A program made the translations under genes and the position numbers. From Durusdinium trenchii (Eukaryota; Sar; Dinophyceae; Suessiales; Symbiodiniaceae): 64,000 bases of DNA. Location: positions 398,867-462,866 of the forward strand of contig CAXAMN010000026.1 in NCBI GenBank assembly GCA_963970005.1, given 5' to 3'. Positions 15,301 through 28,643 of this stretch are shown here, one piece after another; positions within the stretch are counted from its first letter, which is position 1, and every line of letters starts with the position of its first letter. The notes under the pieces were generated by a model. That model did not search any database. It was not told the DNA's origin and saw nothing but the letters and a program-made list of their open reading frames with translations.

Positions 15301-18300
15301 AGGTACGTCGGCTTACAGATGCGTCTCCGCGTGGCCATGGCCATGGCGGAGCGCTCATTCCACGCCACGACGAGGTCAACGCCTATTTCTGTTTAGATGC
15401 TGTTCCAGGCGACCCATCCTTTCCATCAGAATCTGCAGTCATAGTGGGCAAGAGGCTTCACGCCAATCAGCTTGAACTTGCCAGGATTGTCCTCCAGTGG
15501 GCAATGCTCCAACCCTCAACGCGCTAAGCCTGCTCACACTGCATCTGACACAGATCCGGTGCTTGAATGAAGGGCAGACCACACCACAGCCTGCCGGGCG
15601 CCTGACGCGCCTGAACCAATAAACTTCCACACAAGCTTAGCCGATCTCATGGACCCAGTTTCAAGACGAACGTGTCTTTAGGGCCAGCGGGATCTGATTG
15701 TTTGGTTGCGCAGACGAAGGAGTGAGGCATACTAATTTTAGAATGCGGATGGCAGCTCGGGACTTACTTTGCGAGTAATTTCGACCTGCCCTATGAGATT
15801 TAAGAATGAGACGGAAATGTCAGAGGCGGTGGCCAATACCTTCAAAGAGTCAGAAGCAAGCTTGAGGACCCAGCCCAGGCGCACGCAGAAGAAATCAAAG
15901 CAGCTTTAGAGAAAGACGGGGCTGGCGTTTTTAAGTTTGATTCGAGCGCCTCACTAAGACCCTCAGGAAGAAGGTTGAATGTCATCTCGGGGACCTTGCA
16001 CCAGGCACGTTCATCCGGAAGTCTCGTAGTTGACCGGAAGTTGCGGACGACTAGACGCAGATGGGCTCGGGGTGCTGGCGATGGCGTTTTGCGAGCTACG
16101 ACGGGGACGAGATAGCCGTGAAGAGGTGCAATTGATGATTTGGTGGGTCCGGGCACTAGTGGCCCGAAATGGGCAGGTGGGGTTGTTGAAGTTGACGAGC
16201 GCTGGCGGTTCAGCATGAACACGACTATAAGCATGCTTTGGAAAATGGGACCCGCAGAATTAATTGGAAGACAGGAGTCGATAAGGACAACCCTATGAAG
16301 CGCCCAAGCCCTAACTGCGTATTCAGAACCCGCTTGCAACTTCTCAGTTTCCAGCGGCTTCCACTTTGTCCGGAAAAGACTCCAAGCGGATCTTAAGCGG
16401 TATGTTGTTATTAAACCTTCCCTTCTGTCCCGGCAGAGTTTTTTATAGCTGCGCTGCAAACTCAGCAAAGCCCTATCCGTGTCCAACTTGTTTTGTTGAC
16501 TGGAAGCGCATATTTTTGGAGTGGGTTGGGCGCTTCGGACATCATCAAGAAGACTGAGTCCTTTTGTACTACATTCTTCTGAGGTTGGCTTGAATTTGGA
16601 GAAATCCTGAACGTCGCGCCAAACTCACCAAAAAAATGCGTAGATTCTCGCACCATTTTGCATACGTTTTGTTGAGCATAAGTTTCGTGAATTTGTAAAG
16701 TGTATTCAAAAAAGTTCTTTATTCACCAACATCATCAAAAAAATAAAAGTAGCAAAACATAAAGTCGGCTCATTTTTGCAGACCTCCGCATGGACGTGGA
16801 AAATAGTCCCAGCTCGCGCAAAAACTAGGTTGGTTAGAGAAGTACGCTAATCTAGTTTAGTGAGTGTTCGTTCTTTATGCCTCCGCCAAGGGCTTTGTTC
16901 TTTACTTAAGATCTAAATTCCTACAAGTGCGTTCGTTTTCATAACTCGCTAGGGACTCGCCGTTAAACTTTGTTTTTCAAGTTCCACCGAGCAAAGCAAT
17001 TGCAAGAAACCTTTCCTACGCATGTTGTTCGGAGAAGGCAGCCCCGTGAAACTTAGCAGGTGCGACTGGTAGTTTTTACCAGGTAAAATTTTAACAAAAT
17101 GATGTTAGCCCTGAGGTCCCCCTGCACATGTTCCCATTTTCTTTGCCCTGATGCACCACCAGAGTTCGGAAAACCTGCAACTGTTGGTCCTGGGTTGGTT
17201 GAGTGAGGGTTCTGCGCCAACGAAGTTTCAAAGCTGCATCAGTTTGCGTTTGAAACGTGAAGCGGGGTCGCAGGAGTTTTTGCCATAGAGTGAGTAGAGA
17301 TAATGGAGCCCGTTGACAGTAAACGTGATCATTTTGGCAATCAACCAGATGATCCGGTAGCAACTCTCGGGGACACTCACACCACAAAGTTTTTTTGGAG
17401 GTAGAGGAATAGACACACACGACACACACTGCATGTTCCACAAATCACAACCGTTTTGGAACGATCATTTGGTCAGGGATGGGAAACTCAGGTTCAGTTT
17501 TGGTTCAGTCAGGTTTCAGAGTTTGTTACCACTCAGGACCAGGTCAGCACATTTTTCTCGCGGACCTGGTGCCTGTTTGAGGCGAGGATGCGATTGAACT
17601 ATATAATTGGAAGGGAAGTCGCAACTAATACTTTGGCCAACAAATGTAGTTTCAACCTGTACAGTACGGCCATTGAGAATGCGAAAGGCCTGTGCCCGTG
17701 TGCGACAACTGGTGAAGGTTGCCATAAAAACGTACCTGCCTGCCTGATATGCACATATGTAGCGCGATTCCGATTGCATCTCGCGTGTGAAAGCATAGCA
17801 GGCTGCAAACCCAAAGGCCACACCTAAATGTTCCAGTCACAGACCCAAGCCTTCAAGAACATGTCACGCAGACAAGAAACCACCATGTCCTTTGCTCGGT
17901 ACTTGCTATGTTTGCGATGCCTTCACAAACTCCACAGAATAGTTCGTGCCTTCCAGGACTAGGAGGCATCAAGGGCACCACAAATGGCCAATGCCAAGCA
18001 GGTCGTCCTTCTTGGTTTGCTTGCTGGTTGTTTCTTCAACGTTGCTCTGCAGGCACTGCATGATATCTTTGTTCGCGGCGCAAAGTAGCCTGAGCACATT
18101 CATGACACTTCAGGCAACCTTGAGACCTTGTTCAATGTCCTCCAGGGTCACTTGGTTCTTTGCCAAACCGCTCCAGGGGAATCCATGTTCAACGTCAAGA
18201 CTGAGCAAAAGAATCACTACATTCAATATTCATATATATATATATTCTCACAGCGTGGTCCCAGCCAGTTTGTTGACTATGCGGCAAAACACTGTACTTC

Positions 18301-20892
18301 GTTTTTTTCTGTTATAGTTGTGTGGTTTCCTTGTTTGATGCTAGGTGATCTAGGTGCGTGTGCCTTTTGACAACCTTCCTTCTCCTTGCCGGCACTTGAA
18401 GCAAGTCCTGACTGAAGGAGGAAGATATTCTGCGCTGGATAGTCACGTACTGTCATGGCCAAAGGAGCAACAAAACGAGGAAGGAGACAAAGTGAAATTC
18501 TGGTGCTGGCAGAAGGAGCAGGAGCGAAAGGATTAAATTCGAGAAGATGTGTTGTTGGTAGACCTTTCAATCAAGACAGTGCGCGTTGAAGATTATGTTG
18601 GGCAGCCAGTCCAAGCTGATCAGCCGCCTAAAGCCTCGCCGAATCTCGGCGCAAAGAACCACACACTCGCATAAACTTCTTGATGTTGGGCTTCCTGCGG
18701 CTTCCCAAGGAGAGCACTGCTCCAGGCTGCCAATGCGTTTGTTCCTATCATCTGTTGACTGCAGCAGTCTCCGGAAACTTATTGCATCTCTTTCAGCCAC
18801 CGTTTTGCTTCTTCTCCAGCTTGCTCTCCGTGCTGACTTAGCTTTGCCTCAGTTCCTCCTAGGGCTCCTAAGGTCTTTCATTCTTTGCCGCAAGCCATCT
18901 GAACAGTGCTCATAACATTGGGGTAGCAGTTGGGTTCCTTCTTTGCTCTGCTCCCAGACAAGTGTTAAAGATGGTTCCCTGGTGTGCTGCAAGGTGTCTC
19001 ACCAACCCTGATCTGCACTGGCTCCTCGAAGGTGAAGCACCAGTGAAAGCACAACCTCCTGTGCAGCCTTTGGTTTGTACCTCGAGCGATGTGATTCGTG
19101 TGCCTGCACCAAGCAAGTTCACCAAGCAAGCAATTCGTGCGCTGCGCACCAATAGGACTTTGGTGCGGCCTGTCTCATGTGTTTTTTCTCGGGTGACTTT
19201 CGGGTGACTGTGCCCACAAAAGGGGCCTTGCAATCTTTAGGCTTCCCACCAAGTGCCGCTACCAGCGAAGAAGTTGAGCGCTCCTTTTGTCTCCCATGAT
19301 ACAACAGTATACTTTATGTTCAGTTCAAGCAGTATCCCTCTGCAGGGGTCACGTTCCCAATGCAAGGAGGTTGAACTATGGTGCGTACAACAAAGCGAGT
19401 AAATCAAGCCTTCCCGTCGCAGCGTGTGTGTGCAAGCGGCATTGTGTGGTTGCGTACGCTGGGCTGTTTTCTAGCCGATTCTAGCCTTTGATGGCAGGTC
19501 CATTGAATGTGACAGTCAGCCATGTAAGCGATGTGAATGTAGGGTCAAGTCGCGCGCGAGGGCTCTCAGAGTTTATATTATAGCTTGCTGAGTATGGGTA
19601 TGAAAAAAGCACTGTGAGGTGGAGCGGGCCATTCGGGAGAAGAAGGTTATGGATTTTGCACTACAGGATCCTCCAGACGTTCTCGTGGAAACTTTCTTTG
19701 ACCAGGCCAAACACCCAGATTTATACAGTATAGTATGTGTTCAGAGTTGCTATGACGTATGCCAACCACGACTTTCATATAAACGTTAATCACTGCCACT
19801 CAATTTGACGACCCGATTCTCCAGCCATGGTGTTTGCTCCAAAGGCCTCTGACTGTTTGAAAAGCTTCATGTCACACAGCTCAAGTTTATAGGAACACCA
19901 CTGTCCCTTGTTTGCTTTTTTCGCCCATAGGTCGGTCAAATGGAGAAGAAGACACCGCGCTCAGAAGCGAGAAGCATCTCAATGCGGGAGCATCCATTTC
20001 CTATCCAGGTGCGATTAACATAGGATGATGGACCTGGCCTTCTTCAAAGCCAAACAAAAGATGCTGAGGGAACGAGCGAGAGAGGGAGAGAGAGAGAGAG
20101 AGAAGGCGAGCTGAGGTAGAGAGGGCAAAGAGAGAGGGACAGATTTTTGCAGCCAGATCCAACATGTCCATTGTTGTATCCTCAAATAGCGCCCAGGGAT
20201 GCGACCCCCCAGTGCCACCTGAATGTGGGGCAGACTTGAACAAGGTAATCTTTGGGGCAGCAGAGTGACAGAAGTTTCCATGGTCTCTTCATGTCTCTTC
20301 GTTTCGTTGCTTTTCCCTAAAAGACCCCAAAGCAGCTTAATGTGCGTTCTTCGGTTTTCTTTGGAAGCGCTTGGTTTCTTTAGAGCGCTTAAACTTTCAG
20401 AAAGGAACCTTGATCGCTCTAAGATCCCTCTAAGACCCCTCTACTCTTTTCACTTCTTGTTGTTGTTGTTTTGATGTGTCTACACCGTTTCTACCCATGT
20501 TTTACAAGAACTGCCCACCTTGCGACAACCCTCACGAAGCCCGGCGTTTCCAGAAGCCAATTCCACATAGTTCCAGGAAAGAAAAAGGAAGCAATTAAAT
20601 AGGACAGCATGTTCTTTCTCAAGATACTGTATGCACATGTGACACGTGTGATTCTACCCGTGATTCTACCCTGTATTTGCGAGCGTTAATAATTATAAAG
20701 CATCTAGGTGAACGTGCGCTCGGACTTGGCTCAAACTAGGGCCCTTGAGCTTTGTGGTACAACAAAGCGAACGGACCTGGTTGAGATAAAATCTGGTAGC
20801 GGAGCCGGGGCTGGAGACTCTGTTCCCAGCGCTGGACTCTCACAGCGGCTCACAGATCCAGGGCGCGTTAGTTCAGCGTGGTTGGCAGCATA

Positions 20893-21070
20893 AGCTGACC
20901 TTGTTGGAGCTTGGCTCATTACGTAAGCTAAGATGGGCGTGCATCTCCCAACGCTGCTTTGATGGAAGCTTCCGGAAGCTTCCTTTGCCACATACAGAAG
21001 TCCAGATCACATGGATTGAGCCGCTTAGGCGGCTCAGGCTGCAACATTTGACGCCTAAGCAGCAGTGTTG
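20893..21070 (+). pseudogene. Possible LRR-like fragment
   Basis: Reads LTLLELGSLRKLRWACIS and later IEPLRRLRLQHLTP, weakly resembling the LRR pieces further right. No full repeat array and no exon borders that I would trust. Confidence 0.2.
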
Positions 21071-24000
21071 CCAGAATGGCTCCTCCACCCAGGGCACACC
21101 ATACAGACTCTGGCAGCCAAGACAGGAGGGACCACGCGCATGTTGCGCGTTGGGCCACGGATGGCTGTGCTAACTGGAGCCAAAATTATATATTTCCCCC
21201 GATTACCCACATTGACCCCGTCAAGTCCGAGAAATGCATGTCAAACATGGGCCTGCCTGCGCATCAGGACTTGTCAAGGGCCCGAGGGGACCGCATCGAG
21301 GGTTCCGAGACAGATTGCTCTGGTGGCCGGCGGGGTGTGTGAGGCAGATGAGATGAGACTGCCATGGTTGAGGCTGCGCAGCAGTTGTTTGTCAGCTACG
21401 CTGCAGGCAGAGCACAACAGAAGCAAAAAGGCACAAGCGCTGAGGGCAAGTCTAATTGTCTAAGAGCAAGAACAAGGGCAAGCGTGCGTTCAGAATTCAG
21501 AACTCACTTGTCTGTAAAAGATCGAATTCAACATTTTGCAGAAAGGCGCAGGTTGCCGCCCCGCCGCTGAGTGACACTGGTGCAAGTCAGAAGGGGCCAG
21601 AGGACGATTGCTACAATGTTATGGAGATCAAGTCGGCGAAGGGTGGCGATGAGCTACAGGCCATCACGTCCTACAAGGCCACGTGGGACGACGCCATCTC
21701 CTCCAGCGAATTCAGACGCCAGTGACAGCTACAGCGGATCTCTCAGACTGGCAAGCAAAAGGTGCACGCTGTCTCCATGTTCGGATCGGGGGAACGCTCA
21801 AGCGCCCCAAAGAGTCGCCCAAATTTGATGTCACGTTTTTTCTGAATCTGGGTTGGGGCGCATTGATTATCATTAATTCATTCAAGTGTGATGTTGACTT
21901 CAAATTGAATCAGGTGATCTTGCCTCTGGAAAAAAAGGAGCGTGTGACCAGGACTCCGCAGTCTAGCCGAGTCTAGCCGTCTAGCCACCACACTGCATGA
22001 AATCAGCATGAGCAAATTCTTTGGGTTGGGCAGCAATGCAAACATGAGTGTGGCAGAGTGGTCCGAAGTTGAATATGGCCGGCCGCTCAAAAGGACGTGA
22101 CCCCCAGGCCTATCGGGCGCGCTTGACGCTCACAATGTCTTGTCAACAATGAGAAGGCCGTTTAATGCATGTTTGTTGAGGGTGGCGTGTCATTGTTGGT
22201 GATCCAGTTATGTTGGTGACGCTTGTGTTTTTCATCATAAGCCGGGGATTGCAATTCGAGCTTGATGGATGATGGATGGGTAGACGGACAGATGGATGGA
22301 GGGAAGGAAGGGCGGAGGATGGATGTGTGCACTTGGTGGGGTTATGCGATCATGATGGTTGGCATGCTTTTGGCATTTGCGCGCAAGGTCTTTTTTGCCA
22401 AACTTTTCGGTGGATGATGAAGGTCTGCACAGCTCCGTTTCGGGAACACTACGGGTTGAAGTTTCAGCCTGACTCTCTACGCGCAAAGTCTTTCTGTGGC
22501 GCTTGCGCGCAAAGTATTCCTTTCTCGAGTGGGTAGCTGAGGGTCTATGCGGCCCCGTTCCGGGTGCAGTATGTTGAAGTTTCAGCCTGTAACATTTGCA
22601 ACTCTCTGTGCTCGAGGTTTCTCTTTGGCGTTTGCCTGCAGAGTATGTCGGATTGAATGAATATAGAGCTTGTTTGTAACTCGGTGTGTTCCGCACTAGC
22701 CTTGTCAGGTCTTTTAAAACTGCTCAGTTTTATGGATAGTTTAAAGTTTTGCTTAGGTGTTGTTTTCCAGTGACACAGACCCTTGGATACTTGACCTCTC
22801 CGATTGTTGGTTGGCGCGTGACCCCGCTGATGTTGTGAGCGCGTGCCGAGTTTCATGGGAACCTTTACTTGCAGCTTCGCCGGGGGACTTCACAATCATA
22901 ATGGGGAATCTTTAGTGTGCGCAAGATTATTGACATTTTTCGTTACATCATATACACCATGGGAAATGGAAACCACTAAAATAGTTGCTTCTTTATCGAA
23001 TCTCATTGCAAAGTGTTGGGAATTGTTTCTTGTGTTTCCACGCCACTCATCCAAAGCCAGCGGAGCCAATGTAAGTTTACCACTGGGTTTACCAGGGCAT
23101 TCATTGATTGATGGTAGCCTTAGGGTTTTCAAGGTCACCTAGCCTAGCTAGAAGGATCTTAAAAGTTCTGTAGTTTTTTTGCGCAAAACAATTTGACATT
23201 TGCGTGGTGCATTGGTTTTGACAACTGTTTGCAAATGCGTCGATCTTCGACAGGCGATTGAACCTGGTTTGCAGCTCGATATACGAACATCACAGGCTTC
23301 AAACAAGGCAAGGACCTCATTCAGGGATTTCGCGACGGAGGCATGTGTTTTAGCTGTGTTTAGATATTTGTAATTTGGATGTGTTTGAAATGGTTCTAAA
23401 CTATCCAGTTGTACGGGTGTTTTTCATAGATAGTTTGCAGCGGTGAGTGCTGAGTACTGAGCACGATGTTCTGCAAGGATTATGGGGGGATTCTTTGTGT
23501 TTTTTCCCCAGATAGCGATGCTATAGGGGTTCTTACTTCTCAATGGATGGGCTGCTGATTGCGGAAATTGGCTGCCGCTGCCGCCTTGTTTCCCAAGCTT
23601 GTCTCCCTTCATGATTTCGGGCTTTTGGCTGCCGCTGCTGCCTTGTCTGTGAAGCTTGTCTCCCTTCATGACTTCGCTCTTTGCCGGCTTGTCTTCCAAG
23701 CTTGTCTGCCTTCATGATTTCGCTCTTGGCTGCCGCTGCCGCCTTGTCTCCTAGGCTTGTCTCCTTTCATGATTTCGCTTTTGACTGCCGCTGCCGGCTT
23801 GTCTGTGAAGCTTGTCTCCCTTCATGATTTCGCTCTTGGCTGCCTCTGCTGGCTTGTCTTCCAAGCTTGTCTCCCTTCATGATTTCGCTCTTGGCTGCCG
23901 CTGCCGCCTTGTCTCCCAAGCTTGTCTCCCTTCATTGCCGCCTCGTCTCCCAAGCTTGTCTCCCTCTAAGATTCCGCTTTTGGCTGCTGCTGCCGCCTTG

Positions 24001-27000
24001 TCTCCCAAGCTTGTCTCCCTTCGTGACTTCGCTTTTGGCTGCCGCTGCCGCCTTGTCTGTGAATCTTGTCTTCCTTCATGATTTCGCTCTTGGCTTCCGC
24101 TGCCGCCTTGTCTCCCAAGTTTGTCTCCCTTCATGATTTCGCTTCTGGCTGCCGCTGCCGCCTCGTCTCCCAAGCTTGTCTCCCTTCATGATATCGCTTT
24201 TGGCTGCCGCTGCCGCTTGTCTCCCAAGCTTGTCTGCCTTCGTGATTTTGCTCTTGGCTGCCGCTGCCGCCTTGTCTGTGAAGCTTGTCTCCCTTCCTGA
24301 TTTCACTCTTGGCAGCCGCTGCCGCCTTGTCTCCCAAGCTTGTCTCCCTTCATGATTTCGCTTTTGGCTGCCGCTGCCGCCTCGTCTCCCAAGCTTGTCT
24401 CCCTTCATGATTTCGCTTTTGGCTGCCGCTGCTGCCTTGTCTGTGAAGCTTGTCTCCCTTCATGATTTCGCTTTTGGCTGCCTCTGCCGGCTTGTCTTCC
24501 AAGCTTGTCTCCCTTCATGATTTCACTCTTGGCTGCCGCTGCCGCCTTGTCTCCCAAGCTTGTCTCCCTTCATGATTTCGCTTCTGGCTGCCGCTGCCGC
24601 CTTGTCTGTGAAGCTTGTCTCCCTTCATGATATCGCTTTTGGCTGCCGCTGCCGCTTGTCTCCCAAGCTTGTCTGCCTTCGTGATTTCGCTCTTGGCTGC
24701 CGCTGCCGCCTTGTCTCCCAAGCTTGTCTCCCTTCATGATGTCGCTGTTGGTCCCTTGATTTCGCTCTTGGCTGCCGCTGCCGTCTTGTCTCCCAAGCTT
24801 GTCTCCCCTCATGATTTGGCTTTTGGCTGCCGCTGCCCCCTGTCTGTTCAGCTTGTCTCCCTTGATGATTTCGCTCTTGGCTGCCGCTGCCGCCTTGTCT
24901 CCCAAGTTTCTCTCCCTTCATGATTTCGCTTTTGGCTGCCCCTGCCGCCTTGACTCCTAAGCTTGTCTCCCTTCATGATTTCGCTTTTGGCTGCCGCTGC
25001 CGCCTGGTCTCCCAAGCCTGTCTCCCTTCATGATTTCGCTCTTGGCTGCCGCTGCCGCCGTGGTTCCCAAGCTTGTCCCTGTTCCTGATTTCGCTCTTGG
25101 CTGCCGCTGCCGCCTTGTCATTTTCTTGCCTGCCTTTGATGCGGATGCGGTTTTAAGATTATTTTGGTTTTGTTTACCTTTTCCATCCCTTTCCCGGCTT
25201 TTCTTGAAGTGCTATCTGGGGTCTATGCCGGTATAATGTATGGTTTACACTTTGTAGGCAGTTGGAATTGCCCTTGAATCCAGGCCTTGGAGGTTTTGTA
25301 GTTTTAGGGTTTCCTGATACTGTAGATTAAATATGACTAAATGTTGTTTCATTTGGTAATTCGGTTTTCGGAGATTCTCCAAAGATGTCCAATCCATCAG
25401 CTGAAGCAGACAGTGTTTCCTTCAAATACTCATCCAAATGAAGTTCAGGGATCACCCTTGCAAGAAAAAAAATCCGGTTTAAAGAATAAAAACAACAACA
25501 ACTGATGAGGCGAAAGCAACGTGTTTTTTGTTGGATCTGAAACTATCAAGACCATGGACTCATATCACACCTCATGGCCTCCTATCAAGTTGTCAAGAGA
25601 CCTATGTCAGGTCAGTCAGTCTCAATATATGTTCTTCACTGCGACATGCAATGCACGCCAGCAGTTTGTCAACCATCATTGTAAACTGACAACATGTAAG
25701 TCCAGCAAGCTATGAAGGTTGACGAGGTGATGTCCCTAACTTGCATGATGCAGTAGAAACAGCATGGGTAGCAAGTCCAAGACACTTACATAGTTCTGTC
25801 ATGTTCTGTCTACTTAGTTTGTTGTAAACTATACCAAGCTGCATAGTGTTCAAGCGTCTCACACACCAGTACATGGGCTCAGAGTCCGCGTGGATTGTCA
25901 GGATTGTCATTAGATTGCTACAAGTAGACGCAAGTCGTTTTTGCTCATGTTGTGTTGAACTCCGTTTTGTTTGCAGGAAGATTATGAGAGGATTCTCCAA
26001 GCTGTCGCAGGTGACACGGTGACACAATGCTGTGTTTGTCCTTGCTTTGCTATGGATTTCTATGGTATATTGATAATTCATAATCGATGATTTTCCTGTC
26101 CTTGCAGTTATATAGTTGGTGTTGTCGAGTATTTACTGTACATGCTTTCTAAGTCTTTCCGACGATGCATGTTTTTCTTGATGTTATTTGCTTGTTGCCC
26201 ATGTTATTCGAATCGGTCCACCAGCTTCAGGATTTGAACCTTCTCATCTCCCAGAGCCCGGCGAAGCAAGGACATCACAGGTCGGCCTGGTGCGACCGAA
26301 TTCAGGAAATTTGGATTGGAAGTTGATCAAAATCTGTTTCGTGCGGCGCCAGGAGCGCTTTTGCAAGTTCAATCGCCGCCTGCGGGGCGAACTAGCTTTA
26401 GCAATGTGGTATCAGGCGAAAGCAACCATAGTTAGTGTCGTGTGCCATAGTTTGCCACGTTCCCTTTCATGGGATCTTTGCACATCATTGCACCACGGCC
26501 TGATTTGAACGACAATGATGGCAGGTCATTCAGCAAGGGCTCGCAGACCCCAAGCGCTTGGCTCGTGTAATTTTGGCTGACGAGGAAAGAACCACCCTGA
26601 ACAAGAACTTCTCACATTCCAAGTGCCGCAGACACCGAAGATAAGACCATGTTGTCACAATGTTGTCACTGTCAATGATCATGAGCTGTTGTGACTATAT
26701 TGTGCTTTAAAAAATGCGTACCCAGCCCATATCAATGGTCGCGATCATGCACATCTGAGTTTTGGTGACTATCACTTGGCACAGCTTGCAGCAGCACTGC
26801 CAAGCAATCTATTGCATTTGCAGTTATCACTTTGGAAGCCTGGTCCGGTTTATTGAGTCAATCAACACACTAGCAAGCAATCACTGCTTTCGCATCTAGT
26901 AGGATTGCTCATGGCCCATGGCAGTGTCATGTCATTTGCACTTCTTGATCTTGCATGATCTTGTACAATCGATGCAGAGTTCCAGTGCTGGGTAGGTGTG

Positions 27001-27052
27001 ACAATGCCTGTTGGGTTTGCGTTTGCAGCATTGTCGAATTGTCGACCCCAAG

Positions 27053-28643
27053 GTCCAGTCAAATTGGAACTCCGGGAATTCGAGCACTTTCGAAAAGTTT
27101 GTCTCAGCTCAAACATTTGGAGACACTTACTTTGGATTGCCAGATGTGCTCCCGCATTGGTCAAACAGGCCGATGCTTGTAGTTTTGGATTTGAAGGGTG
27201 AAGCATGCTGTCGGTGTTTTCTTTGCACCAGGGAACATTTCGCAGTTTGCCGTGCTCAATGAAAAATGGACATGTAAAATGACGAATTGACGACAGGTGT
27301 GGACGCACTGGGCTTATGCTTGCCAACGACGATCACAGTCCTTCGTTTGACGCTTTGCCAGAGGTGATACAAGGATTGTTCCTAGCATGTTACCATACGC
27401 TACCATGCGGGATGTTTATGAATGTTGGTCATACTGCGGAACGCTCCAGCAGCAAGGCAAGGCCAATTTGTTTTCTGCTGGTGCTTTTCACATCTTTTCA
27501 CCTGTGGTTAGCCTTTTCAATGCAGATTGGTGAGGGTAGTGAATGTGGAGGTGCTCCGCGTTGTGGCCTTACATGTCGGACCAAGGAACTTTCACGGTGC
27601 TTTTGCCGTACGCAACATTCTGGGTTTGGCAAAGGGCATTGCAAACCTTCGAAATTTGCGTGTCCTCAGCATTGACATTGGAGGCTGATCGGAGCCATAC
27701 TAGGTGACGAAAGAAGACAGAACGTCTAATGACGAAGTGCAAAGACATTCCAAGGTCCAAGGCTTGCTGCAACCATACTCATGTGTGCCCTAAGTCCATT
27801 TCGTGGCCCAGCCATGCATGCCCGTGTTGAACAGGCATCGAGAATATGGACCACAGGCAAGTGAGAACTATCGCTGAAAGCTTTCCACCACGCCTGATGA
27901 ACCTGCACTTGGGATTGAGGCTGGCAGGGAGCGCAGCGAAGCGCTGATTCAAACAAGAAAATGTCAACTCGCCTCACTCATGGAGAGCACAACTTCAATG
28001 TTCAGCCCAGACGCTGAGCATGTATGAGCATGTCACTTCCAAGAATGGAGTGTAGAAGATGTTCACACACTCTCAGGGGCTGCCCATATTTCACAAGCTC
28101 TGGAGTCCAATCCATGGCTGCTGAGCTAGCAAAGACAAGGTCCAGCACTGCAGCTCCATGTTTAATCCTGTGAGAGCCTTTATATGCGTTTGTCATTCCA
28201 TGCCGGTGTAGTAAGTTATTCAGTCATCCCAAGTCAGCACTAATCAGGTCTTGAGTCTTCCGCCTGAAATGTCGATGCTGTCTTTGAACTTCAGTGTGTG
28301 TGCTTCGGCAACGAAAACGTACGAAAACTTATACAGATTGGTTCATGCTGGGGAATCGACATGGACTGATGGCAAGAAAGAAGGCAAATAGTGCCACATT
28401 AATGTTTATGGTAGAATGACAAGTATGAACTTGATTTAGGATATGATGTTGTTGTGATATTCCGGAATTACAGTGCAATATGGTGCACCTCATTTGCCTC
28501 ACCAAGGTGATCGAATTAACAATGATGCTGTGAGATGGCTGGCCTTCAAAATGCCACGCATGCTTAAGGTGTGGCGATTGCGCTTGTTGCAGACCATGCC
28601 GCACACGGACCTGCCTCTCGAGCTCGCTGCCGCTACCCGTTAA
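27053..28643 (+). CDS. Leucine-rich-repeat protein, several exons (partial model)
   Basis: A run of plus-strand exons, each beginning after AG-G and each giving LRR-type peptide. 27053-about 27143 (GIRALSKSLSQLKHLETLTL), 27297-27363 (ALGLCLPTTITVLRLTLCQ), 27551-about 27683 (VLRVVALHVG and then LAKGIANLRNLRVLSIDI), 27857-about 27930 (IAESFPPRLMNLHLGLRL), 28248-28293 (VLSLPPEMSMLSLNF) and 28507-28643 (NDAVRWLAFKMPRMLKVWRL, ending LELAAATR and TAA). The pattern L-x2-L-x-L with about 25-residue spacing fits ribonuclease-inhibitor-type LRRs, a protein-binding fold. Not all exon phases chain, so some exons are missing or mis-edged, and 5' exons are not identified. The partner and role cannot be told. 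Confidence 0.55.
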